From the NCBI RefSeq assembly GCF_029051725.1, contig NZ_JAACFU010000001.1, positions 620,001-684,000 on the forward strand: a stretch of 64,000 nt of DNA, given 5' to 3'. The notes under the pieces were generated by a model that was not told the DNA's origin, searched no databases, and was given only the letters and a program-made list of their open reading frames with translations. The first letter of the stretch is position 1, and each line of letters starts with the position of its first letter. The DNA is from Bradyrhizobium sp. CSS354 (lineage in GTDB: Bacteria; Pseudomonadota; Alphaproteobacteria; Rhizobiales; Xanthobacteraceae). A program made the position numbers and the translations under genes. This document shows, in pieces, positions 17,068-23,852 of this stretch.

Positions 17068-18240
17068 CTAGATCAGCTTCCGCTGCGCCAGATTCTTCAT
17101 CAGCGCACCGATGCCGAACGTCCAGGGCTCGCACTCGTCGCTGGTCCGCATGCGGTTGACGAGTTTACCGAGCTGGGGCGCCGCAATGGTGACGATGTCG
17201 TCGCGCTTGTGGGTGAACCCCTGCCCCGGCGCGTCGCGATCCTTGACCGGCGCGAACATCGTGCCAAGGAACAGCACGAAGCCGTCGGGATATTGATGCA
17301 CCTTGCCGATGGTCTGCTCGACCAGATCGGTCGGATCGCGGCTGATCATGCTGATCGAGGAATGGCCGTCGAGGACGAAACCGTCCTGCCCCCTCACGTT
17401 CAGGCTGATGTCGAGCTTGCGGGCGTCGTCGAGGGTAAAGCTGTCGTCGAACAAACGCAGCAGCGGACCGATGGAGCACGAGGCGTTGTTGTCTTTGGCC
17501 TTCGACAACAGCAGCGCCGAACGGCCCTCGAAGTCGCGCAGATTGACGTCGTTGCCGAGCGCGCCGCCGACGATCTTGCCGCGGCTCGAGACGAACAGCA
17601 CCAGCTCCGGCTCAGGGTTGTTCCAGGTCGACTTCGGATGCAGCCCCGCATCCATGCCGGTGCCGACCGACGACAAGGTCGGCGCCTTGGTGAAGACCTC
17701 GGCATCGGGGCCAATGCCGACCTCGAGATACTGGCTCCAGGCGTTCTGGTCGATGAGCACCTGCTTCAGGTGCATCGCCTGGTCCGAGCCGGGCTTGAGC
17801 TTCGACAGATCGTCGCCGATCAGCCGCGTCACTTCCTTACGGATCGCTTCGGCCGAGGCTGGATTGCCTTTCGCCCGCTCCTCGATCACGCGCTCCAGCA
17901 TCGAGACGGCGAAGGTCACCCCGGCCGCCTTCAGCGTCTGGAGATCGACCGGCGGGAGCAACCACGGCTTCTTGGGATCGCGCTGATCGGGCGGCGTGTT
18001 GGCGACGATGGCCTCGAGATCGCCGATGCGCTCGCCCTTGGTGGCGGCAAGCGCCTTCGCCGGATCGCCCTCCTCGCAGAGTGCGCTGACGGTCGGGAAT
18101 GTTGCGGTGACGTCCAACACACCATCGCCGCGCACGGCGACCACGGCCGGACCATTCGCCTGCGGCAGCCAGACGCGGCCGACAAGCGTTCCGCGCGTGC
18201 CGTCCTCGGGGAGAAGGTCCTTAACCGTCAATGTCGTCAT
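17068..18240 (-). CDS. Fumarylacetoacetate hydrolase-family protein, XylX-like 2-keto-3-deoxy-sugar-acid dehydratase candidate
   Basis: A 390-residue FAH-superfamily protein. The length and the pattern GAGLHPKSTWNNPEPELVL-like (here starting GMDAGLHPKSTW), SSRGKIVGGALGNDVNLRDFEGRSALLL and DGHSSISMISRDPTDL resemble Caulobacter XylX, a 2-keto-3-deoxy-D-xylonate dehydratase, rather than the 280-residue hydrolases. In that role it would convert a 2-keto-3-deoxypentonate to alpha-ketoglutarate semialdehyde, matching the sugar oxidation genes downstream. The missing sugar-acid dehydratase and semialdehyde dehydrogenase are not in the window, so the role is inferred from family and context. Confidence 0.75.
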   Translation of the reverse strand: MTTLTVKDLLPEDGTRGTLVGRVWLPQANGPAVVAVRGDGVLDVTATFPTVSALCEEGDPAKALAATKGERIGDLEAIVANTPPDQRDPKKPWLLPPVDLQTLKAAGVTFAVSMLERVIEERAKGNPASAEAIRKEVTRLIGDDLSKLKPGSDQAMHLKQVLIDQNAWSQYLEVGIGPDAEVFTKAPTLSSVGTGMDAGLHPKSTWNNPEPELVLFVSSRGKIVGGALGNDVNLRDFEGRSALLLSKAKDNNASCSIGPLLRLFDDSFTLDDARKLDISLNVRGQDGFVLDGHSSISMISRDPTDLVEQTIGKVHQYPDGFVLFLGTMFAPVKDRDAPGQGFTHKRDDIVTIAAPQLGKLVNRMRTSDECEPWTFGIGALMKNLAQRKLI

Positions 18241-18352
18241 GGGCGCATCCTCGCTCTTTTCGGATCGACCTCCGCTCGCGGAGGCCTATCACATTGGCGA
18301 AGACCAATAAACGTCTGGGACGGGAAGTCCAGCGCCGCAGCCCGCCGCGCTT

Positions 18353-19330
18353 CTATGCCCCCGCCCGCGCTTTTCGGGCCGCGATCTGCTGAAGCGCCCA
18401 GCGCGCGTTCTTGCGCACCTCGGGATCGGGATCGTCGGCGATGACGGCAAGGAACGCTTCGCCGTCATGGTGGGCGATCTCGCCGAGCGCAGCAGCGGCT
18501 TCCTTCCGCAAATTCGCCTGCTCATGGTTGACGCAATTGCCGATCGGGCGCACCGCGCGCTCGATCGTCATCCGGCCAAGGCTGCGGATTGCCTTCAGCC
18601 GCACCTGCCAGAACTCGTCACCGAGCGAAGCGATGAGCTGGTCGGCGGCGATCGAGCCGTTGACGTTGAGGCCCAGCGTTTCCGCGGCCATCTCCCGCAC
18701 CATCCAGTCCGAATCCTTCAACGCGCGCGTGATCATCTCGGCTGCGGGCTTCATCTGCGAGAAGGCGAGCGCGCTGACGGCGGCACGGCGCACATGCGCG
18801 TCTGGATCGTTGATCAGCGCGGTCAGCGCCGGAATTGATTCCTCCAGCTTGAGGAACCCGATCACGCCGATCGCCTGCACCCGCACGGCGGCATCGGAAT
18901 CCTGGAGCGCTTCCAGCGCGGGTTTCAAGGTGTCCTTGCAACGCAGTTCCTTGAGCGCACGCAACGCGCCCATGCGGACGAAGGCGTGGGCATGCTTGAC
19001 CAGCGGCAGGATGATTTCGGCGCAGGCTGGATCCTTGAACTCCGCCATGCTGTCGGCCGCGGCGGCCGCAACGATTCTCTCGGGATCGACCAGCAGCTTC
19101 ACCAGCGCGCTGGCGGCCTCCGGCCCGTCGAACTCGCCGAGCGCCATCGCGACCTGCTGGCGCACGCCGGCATCGGGATCGGCGACCATTTTGGCGAGAT
19201 GGCCGACCGCTGCGGGATCGCCGGAATGGCCGAGCGCGATGATCGCGACGCGGCGCTCCCCTGGATCGGCGGCCTGGAGCCGCTCGTCGGCATCTTCGAG
19301 ATCGTCGTAGGATTCGAACGGGCTCGACAT
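18353..19330 (-). CDS. HEAT-repeat protein of the AprA-like redox cluster
   Basis: A 325-residue protein made almost entirely of alpha-helical HEAT/PBS-lyase-type repeats of about 31 residues (ADPDAGVRQQVAMALGEF, LQDSDAAVRVQAIGVIGFL, INDPDAHVRRAAVSALAF, and so on). There is no catalytic motif or signal peptide. Such proteins serve as protein-binding scaffolds. The ATG at 19330 lies just after the ferredoxin stop, so it is translated with the AprB-like and AprA-like genes and may act as an assembly or docking factor for them. Confidence 0.85.
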   Translation of the reverse strand: MSSPFESYDDLEDADERLQAADPGERRVAIIALGHSGDPAAVGHLAKMVADPDAGVRQQVAMALGEFDGPEAASALVKLLVDPERIVAAAAADSMAEFKDPACAEIILPLVKHAHAFVRMGALRALKELRCKDTLKPALEALQDSDAAVRVQAIGVIGFLKLEESIPALTALINDPDAHVRRAAVSALAFSQMKPAAEMITRALKDSDWMVREMAAETLGLNVNGSIAADQLIASLGDEFWQVRLKAIRSLGRMTIERAVRPIGNCVNHEQANLRKEAAAALGEIAHHDGEAFLAVIADDPDPEVRKNARWALQQIAARKARAGA

Positions 19331-19332
19331 GG

Positions 19333-19566
19333 CTACCTCAGCAGATAGGGAATGTTGACGGTGACGGCGCCGGTCGGGCAATCCGCCTCGCAGGGCATGC
19401 AGTACCAGCATTCGTCATAGGCCATGTAGGCCTTGTTGGTCATATCGCTGATACGCAGTACGTCGAGCGGACAGACGTCAACGCACACGGTGCAGCCCTT
19501 GTCCGCGATGCATTTGGCGTCGTCGACGACCACCGGAACCGATGTCTGATAGGAAGCGAGAGGCAT
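19333..19566 (-). CDS. AprB-like 2x[4Fe-4S] ferredoxin
   Basis: A 77-residue protein with eight cysteines in two cluster motifs: C19-x5-C25-x2-C28-x3-C32-P and C53-x2-C56-x2-C59-x3-C63-P. The spacing, the KAY segment between the motifs and the ECWYC start of the second resemble the ferredoxin core of adenylylsulfate reductase beta subunit, without its C-terminal tail. GGAGAC precedes the ATG at 19566. It sits between the AprA-like flavoprotein and the HEAT protein and probably carries electrons to or from the flavoprotein FAD. Confidence 0.88.
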   Translation of the reverse strand: MPLASYQTSVPVVVDDAKCIADKGCTVCVDVCPLDVLRISDMTNKAYMAYDECWYCMPCEADCPTGAVTVNIPYLLR

Positions 19567-19595
19567 CGTATGTCTCCTGTTATTTGTGCGGCGGG

Positions 19596-21338
19596 TCAGG
19601 CTGTCGCGCGGATGCGCTGCTTGTCGTAGAGATCCTTCTCGTCGTCGGCGATCGGCACGACATAGGGCTCCACGGCGCGCTTCTCGCTGCTCATCTTGCC
19701 GTCCCGCTTGCTCAGAAGCGTGTGGCAGAACCAGTTCTCGTTGTCCTTCTCCGGGAAATCGGTCCGCCAGTGATAGAGGCCCCAGCGGCTTTCCTCGCGG
19801 TAGAGCGAGGCATGCACCGCCATGTCCGCGCAGTCCATGATCGACTGGACTTCGAGCGCGCGGAGCAGTTCGTGCGCATTGCGCGCGATCATCCGCTCCT
19901 CCATGTCTTCCCTCGCTTCGGCGAGCCGACGCATGCCGAGCTCGTATTTGCGCGTGACTTTCGGCGGCTGCAGATAGTCATTGACGAGACGCCGGGTCTT
20001 GTACTCGATCTGGTTCGGTGGAATCCCGTCCTCGCGTTTGGTCGGCGCCATCACGCGGTCACGCTCCCTGGCGACATCGGCCGCGTCGAATTCCGCGAAA
20101 TCGTGATTGTCCGCGAATTCCATCGCGTCGACGCCGGCGACCGAACCGTTGGTGAAGGCACCGAGCATGTAGTTGTGCGGAACGCTCGCCATGTCGCCGG
20201 CGGCATAGAGGCCCGGCACGGTGGTGCGCGCGTTGTCGTCGACGAACACGCCGGACGCGCTGTGACCGGAGCAGAAGCCGATCTCGGAAATATGCATCTC
20301 AATCGACTCGCTGCGGTAGTCGACCCCGCGCCCCTGCTGGAACAGGCCGCGCGTGGGACGTTCGACCTTGTGCAGCGTCGATTCGATTTCCGAGATCGTG
20401 TCGGGGTGAAGATGCTTGAGCTGGAGAAACACCGGGCCCTTGCCGGACAGCAGCTCGTTGTAGAATTCCAGCATCATCTGGCCCGACCAGTAATCGCATT
20501 CGATGAAGCGCGATCCCTCGTTGTTGGCGGTGAAGGCGCCGAAGGGACCGGCGACATAGGCGCAGGCCGGGCCGTTGTAGTCCTTGATCAACGGATTGAT
20601 CTGGTAGCATTCGAGGTTCGCCAGGGCCGCACCGGCATGATAGGCCATGGAATAGCCGTCACCGGAATTGGCCGCGTTCTCGTAGGTGCCGAACATGTAG
20701 CCGGAGGTCGGCAGGCCGAGACGGCCGGCGGCGCCCATGCACAGGATGACGGCCTTGGCCTTGATCACCAGCATCTCGGCGGTCCGGGTATTAACGCTGA
20801 TCGCACCGGCAATGCGTCCGTCGGCAGATTTGAGCAGCCGCGTCGCCATGTAACGGTTGGAGATCAGGATGCGGGCACGCCGCAGCTGGCGATACAGCGC
20901 CTTCTTCACGGTCTCGCCGTTCGGCATAGGCAGCACATAGGTGCCGATGTGGTGCACCTTCTTGACGGCGTAGTCGCCGTTCTCGTTCTTCAGGAAGCGG
21001 ATGCCGAAACTGTCGAGTTCCTCGATGATCGAATAGCAATTTTGCGCGTATTTGTAGACCGCCTTCTGATCGACGATGCCGTCATTGGCGATGGTGATTT
21101 CCTTGGTGTACTGCTCCGGCGTCGCGTAGCCGGGAATGACGGCGTTGTTCAAGCCGTCCATGCCCATCGAGATCGCTCCGGAGCGCTTGACGTTGGCCTT
21201 TTCGAGCAGGACGACGTTGGCCTTCGGATTCTTCAGCTTCGCCTTCAACGCCGCCATCGGGCCGGCAGTGCCGCCGCCGATGACGAGCACGTCGCAGGAA
21301 ACCTCCGAAAGTCCGTCGACGATCTGATCTAGTGACAT
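19596..21338 (-). CDS. AprA-like FAD-binding oxidoreductase (fumarate reductase/adenylylsulfate reductase alpha family)
   Basis: A 580-residue flavoprotein. FAD binding is seen in DVLVIGGGTAGPMAALKAKL near residues 16-35 and in GLYAAGDMASVPHNYMLGAF near 400; the capping and helical C-terminal domains follow family order. It is closer to AprA than to FrdA/SdhA, which suits the AprB-like partner, but no ATP sulfurylase or Qmo genes are nearby. The substrate is unknown. The ATG at 21338 has AGGAG at good spacing; upstream codons to 21413 are unlikely. A motif shared with three other promoters of the cluster lies 73 bp upstream. Confidence 0.85.
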   Translation of the reverse strand: MSLDQIVDGLSEVSCDVLVIGGGTAGPMAALKAKLKNPKANVVLLEKANVKRSGAISMGMDGLNNAVIPGYATPEQYTKEITIANDGIVDQKAVYKYAQNCYSIIEELDSFGIRFLKNENGDYAVKKVHHIGTYVLPMPNGETVKKALYRQLRRARILISNRYMATRLLKSADGRIAGAISVNTRTAEMLVIKAKAVILCMGAAGRLGLPTSGYMFGTYENAANSGDGYSMAYHAGAALANLECYQINPLIKDYNGPACAYVAGPFGAFTANNEGSRFIECDYWSGQMMLEFYNELLSGKGPVFLQLKHLHPDTISEIESTLHKVERPTRGLFQQGRGVDYRSESIEMHISEIGFCSGHSASGVFVDDNARTTVPGLYAAGDMASVPHNYMLGAFTNGSVAGVDAMEFADNHDFAEFDAADVARERDRVMAPTKREDGIPPNQIEYKTRRLVNDYLQPPKVTRKYELGMRRLAEAREDMEERMIARNAHELLRALEVQSIMDCADMAVHASLYREESRWGLYHWRTDFPEKDNENWFCHTLLSKRDGKMSSEKRAVEPYVVPIADDEKDLYDKQRIRATA

Positions 21339-21410
21339 CGCTTGCTCCTGGTTCGCCGGCAGGTCCGGCGCCTTTGCATCAGATTTGTTCAGCAGGCGTC
21401 CCGGCGATAG

Positions 21411-21420
21411 CAATTAGTTG
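21411..21420 (-). promoter_or_regulatory. Cluster motif, site A (CAACTAATTG) upstream of the AprA-like gene
   Basis: The minus strand reads CAACTAATTG followed by CTATCG, 73 bp before the AprA-like start codon. The same word with the same CTATCG flank occurs at 22367-22376, and AACTAATCG occurs at two further promoters in this cluster. Confidence 0.55.
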
Positions 21421-21442
21421 TCGCCGAGGTGCGATTTGCGCC

Positions 21443-22216
21443 TCAGCGCTCGACAAAGGCCTTTTCGATCACGAAATGGCCGGGGCGGCTGTGATTGCCC
21501 TCGACAAAGCCACGCGCGGAAAGCATCGCGGGAAGTTCCTCCAGCATCGCAGGGCTCCCGCACAGCATGATGCGGTCGGTCTCGATATCGAGTCCCGACT
21601 GCCCGATATCGTCGAACAGCTGGTTCGACGCGATCAGGTCGGAGATACGACCGCGATTCCTGAACGGCTCGCGGGTAACGGTCGGGTAGTAGACGAGCTT
21701 GTCGCGGATCAGCGGCCCGAAGAACTCGTGATCGCGCAGGCCTTCGACGAGGTGCTCGCCATAGGAGAGCTCGGAGACCTGGCGGCAACCGTGGGCGAGC
21801 ACGATGGTCTCGTAATTCTCGTAGACGTCGGGGTCCTTGATCAGGCTGGCGAACGGCGCGAGCCCCGTTCCGGTCGAGAGCAGCAACAGGCGTTTGCCGG
21901 GAATGAGATTGCCCGTGATCAGCGTGCCCGTGGCCTTGCGGCCGACCAGGATGATGTCCCCCTCCCTGATCTTCTGAAGGCGCGAGGTCAGCGGACCATC
22001 CTGCACCTTGATCGAGAAGAACTCGAGCGCCTCCTCGTGATTGGCGCTCGCCATGCTGTAGGCCCGCAGCAACGGCTTGCCCTCGACTTCCAGCCCGATC
22101 ATCGCGAACTGGCCGTTCTGGAAGCGGAAGCCCGGATCGCGCGTCGCGGTGAAGCTGAACAGGCTATCGGTCCAGTGCCTGACCGACAGGACCGTTTCCT
22201 TCTGAAATGCGCTCAT
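21443..22216 (-). CDS. fpr: Ferredoxin-NADP+ reductase
   Basis: A 257-residue FAD-dependent reductase of the bacterial subclass. The FAD-binding segment is RAYSMASANHEEALEFFSI near residues 50-68, and the NADP-binding domain starts with LLLLSTGTGLAPFASLIKD near 110-128. It exchanges electrons between NADPH and ferredoxin. In this cluster it could supply the AprB-like ferredoxin, although the motif at 22293-22302 suggests it has its own promoter, 104 bp from the AprA-like gene. The C-terminal FVIEKAFVER ending agrees with the family. Confidence 0.93.
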   Translation of the reverse strand: MSAFQKETVLSVRHWTDSLFSFTATRDPGFRFQNGQFAMIGLEVEGKPLLRAYSMASANHEEALEFFSIKVQDGPLTSRLQKIREGDIILVGRKATGTLITGNLIPGKRLLLLSTGTGLAPFASLIKDPDVYENYETIVLAHGCRQVSELSYGEHLVEGLRDHEFFGPLIRDKLVYYPTVTREPFRNRGRISDLIASNQLFDDIGQSGLDIETDRIMLCGSPAMLEELPAMLSARGFVEGNHSRPGHFVIEKAFVER

Positions 22217-22292
22217 TGTCTCTCCTGACCTCGATTCCGCACAAGGTTTCGGAGAGACAGGAATCCGGCAACGCCGAACTGAAATTCCCGGT

Positions 22293-22302
22293 CGATTAGT
22301 TT
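22293..22302 (-). promoter_or_regulatory. Cluster motif, site B (AAACTAATCG) upstream of fpr
   Basis: The minus strand reads GAAACTAATCGACCG, 77 bp before the fpr start codon. It shares AACTAATCGAC with the site upstream of the ABC binding protein. Confidence 0.55.
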
Positions 22303-22366
22303 CACATTTCGTGGACGATGATCGAAGAGCAGGCAGCGAAGATCAGCGTCGCGCACCTGTGCATGG

Positions 22367-22376
22367 CAATTAGTTG
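22367..22376 (+). promoter_or_regulatory. Cluster motif, site C (CAATTAGTTG) upstream of the DUF971 gene
   Basis: TGGCAATTAGTTGCTA has 5 of 6 complementary arm positions around a 4-base centre, the geometry of CRP/FNR-family operators. It lies 49 bp upstream of the DUF971 ATG, in the divergent region with fpr. Confidence 0.6.
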
Positions 22377-22424
22377 CTATCGCAGCAGCGCTGCGACAAC
22401 GTAGACAAGGGTCGGAGACACGTC

Positions 22425-22721
22425 ATGACCTTGGTGGCACCGACCGTGGCAGACTACGAAGCAAGCGCCGATCTCGCGACGCTCCGCGTCCGCACCGCTA
22501 AGGACGACACGCTGGACTTGCCGGCGGAAACGCTCCGCCTCTCCTGCAAATGTGCGCACTGCACCCGCGCCCGCTTTGACGGCCGCTTCCCCGAGCGGTT
22601 TCCAGGCATCGCGATCACTGAGATCGGCGATCTCGGTTACGGGCTGAACATCTCGTTTTCGGATGGGCATAACCGGGGGATTTACCCGAAGCCGTATTTG
22701 TTGAGCTTGGCCGGGCGCTAG
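22425..22721 (+). CDS. DUF971 / GBBH-like N-terminal domain protein
   Basis: A 98-residue single-domain protein of the DUF971 family, with the conserved LRLSCKCAHCTRAR centre and a WY/Y-rich C-terminal DGHNRGIYPKPYLLSL. The two cysteines of CKCAHC could bind metal; stand-alone DUF971 proteins often occur with Fe-S assembly or Fe-S oxidoreductase genes, though their role is not settled. GGAGA precedes the ATG. It is divergent from fpr and starts the rightward half of the cluster. Confidence 0.82.
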   Translation: MTLVAPTVADYEASADLATLRVRTAKDDTLDLPAETLRLSCKCAHCTRARFDGRFPERFPGIAITEIGDLGYGLNISFSDGHNRGIYPKPYLLSLAGR

Positions 22722-22751
22722 GGATAGGATTCCTTCCTGCGTTCCGTTGTG

Positions 22752-22850
22752 TTTCCCCGCGCAGGCGGGAATCCAGTACGCCGCGGCCCCTCCGTATCCC
22801 ATTGCTTTCCCTGGAATACTGGCTCGCCCGGTCTTCGCCGGGCGATGACA
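22752..22850. repeat. Composite hairpin repeat (CCAGTA/TACTGG type)
   Basis: Left hairpin TTCCCCGC...GCGGGAA followed by ATCCAGTA, then GAATACTGG and a right hairpin TCGCCCGG...CCGGGCGA. The same architecture recurs at 63281-63393. It fills much of the gap between the DUF971 and regulator genes and could end the DUF971 transcript. Confidence 0.75.
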
Positions 22851-22913
22851 GGTGAGTGATTGGCACGGACATTGCTCCTCTTTAGAACGGTTTGAACGTT
22901 CCGGAGGCAGACG

Positions 22914-23687
22914 ATGTTGCAGGCGGCCAATGTGGTTCGCGGGACCGGCCCCGCAACGGTCCGGCCTGCTGGCGGTTCCTCGCTGCTACTCACCGAGAAC
23001 CAGCAATGGATCGGCGGACCGCCGGCATTGATGGACAAGCTCAGCCAGCGCGAGCGGGAGCTGGTGCTGAAGCAGGGCCGCCGAAAAGTGCTCAACCGTG
23101 GCCAGACGCTGTTCAGCCAGGGCGGCAAGCACGACGGTATCTGGCTGATCGAAAGCGGCCGTATCCGGGTGTTCTACACCTCCCCGCTCGGCCGCGAGAT
23201 CACGCTGGCCTATTGGCATGTCGGCAATTTTGTCGGCGGGCCGGAAGTGTTTGAAGGCACTGTGCATCAATGGTCCGGCGTTGCATCCAGCAATTGCAGC
23301 GTGGTGCATCTGCCCGGAAAGGAACTGCGATCCCTTGCCGTCGAGATTCCGAACCTCGCGATCGGCCTGATTGAAGGCCTGACCTTCAAGGGCAAGTGCT
23401 ATTCGGCGCTGGCCCAGATGCTGGGAACGCGCTCGATCACACAGCGCCTTGCGCATCTGTTGCTGCATCTCGTCGACCTCTATGGCGTCGATGACGCCGA
23501 CGGCCGGGTGATCGCGGCCGCCTTCACCCATGCCGATATTGCCCACATGGTCGGCGCCACCAGGCAATGGGTCACGATCAGCCTGAAGCGCATGCAGGAG
23601 AAGGGAATCGTGCTGACCAAGCGCTCCCAGATCGTGGTCTGCCGGCCCGACGTGCTGGAAGAAATGCGAGGGCAAGCGTCTGACTAG
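22914..23687 (+). CDS. CRP/FNR-family transcriptional regulator of the redox cluster
   Basis: A 257-residue regulator with a cyclic-nucleotide-binding-like domain (about residues 45-150: LFSQGGKHDGIWLIESGRIRVFY) and a C-terminal HTH_Crp domain with FTHADIAHMVGATRQWVTISLKRMQ. No FNR-type cysteine cluster is present. The recognition helix TRQWVTISL lacks the glutamate that reads GTGA in CRP, so a different target is expected. The ATG has GGAGG upstream. Location inside the cluster makes it the likeliest reader of the AACTAATYG motif. Confidence 0.88.
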   Translation: MLQAANVVRGTGPATVRPAGGSSLLLTENQQWIGGPPALMDKLSQRERELVLKQGRRKVLNRGQTLFSQGGKHDGIWLIESGRIRVFYTSPLGREITLAYWHVGNFVGGPEVFEGTVHQWSGVASSNCSVVHLPGKELRSLAVEIPNLAIGLIEGLTFKGKCYSALAQMLGTRSITQRLAHLLLHLVDLYGVDDADGRVIAAAFTHADIAHMVGATRQWVTISLKRMQEKGIVLTKRSQIVVCRPDVLEEMRGQASD

Positions 23688-23756
23688 GGCTGGTGCCCAC
23701 GCAAGCGGCTTTATATTGCAGGACTGCCCAAGGAGTATGCAATCGACTTTTCCCGG

Positions 23757-23766
23757 CAACTAATCG
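23757..23766 (+). promoter_or_regulatory. Cluster motif, site D (CAACTAATCG) upstream of the ABC binding protein
   Basis: GGCAACTAATCGACTG lies 75-86 bp upstream of the possible start codons of the binding-protein gene, in the same orientation and similar spacing as sites A and B relative to their genes. Confidence 0.55.
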
Positions 23767-23852
23767 ACTGTGGCGCTCATTCCGGATTTGCCCTGCCCAC
23801 GCCCTCACCCAATCATGGCAACCACAGCACATCCAACCGAATGAGGATGAGA

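Noticed and set aside
17029..18444. 471-codon open frame opposite the FAH-family gene
   Set aside because: Shadow frame; the minus-strand protein has clear family motifs and the plus frame has none.
19542..21332. 596-codon open frame on the plus strand opposite the AprA-like gene
   Set aside because: It is antisense to a clear flavoprotein with family motifs, has no ribosome-binding site and a composition expected of the complementary frame in GC-rich DNA.
19333..21338. Canonical dissimilatory APS reductase (aprBA)
   Set aside because: The ferredoxin lacks the AprB tail and no sat, aprM or qmo genes are nearby; called AprAB-like only.
23688..23852. A separate small gene between the regulator and the binding protein
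   Set aside because: No frame has both a start signal and a plausible protein; the region carries the motif at 23757-23766.
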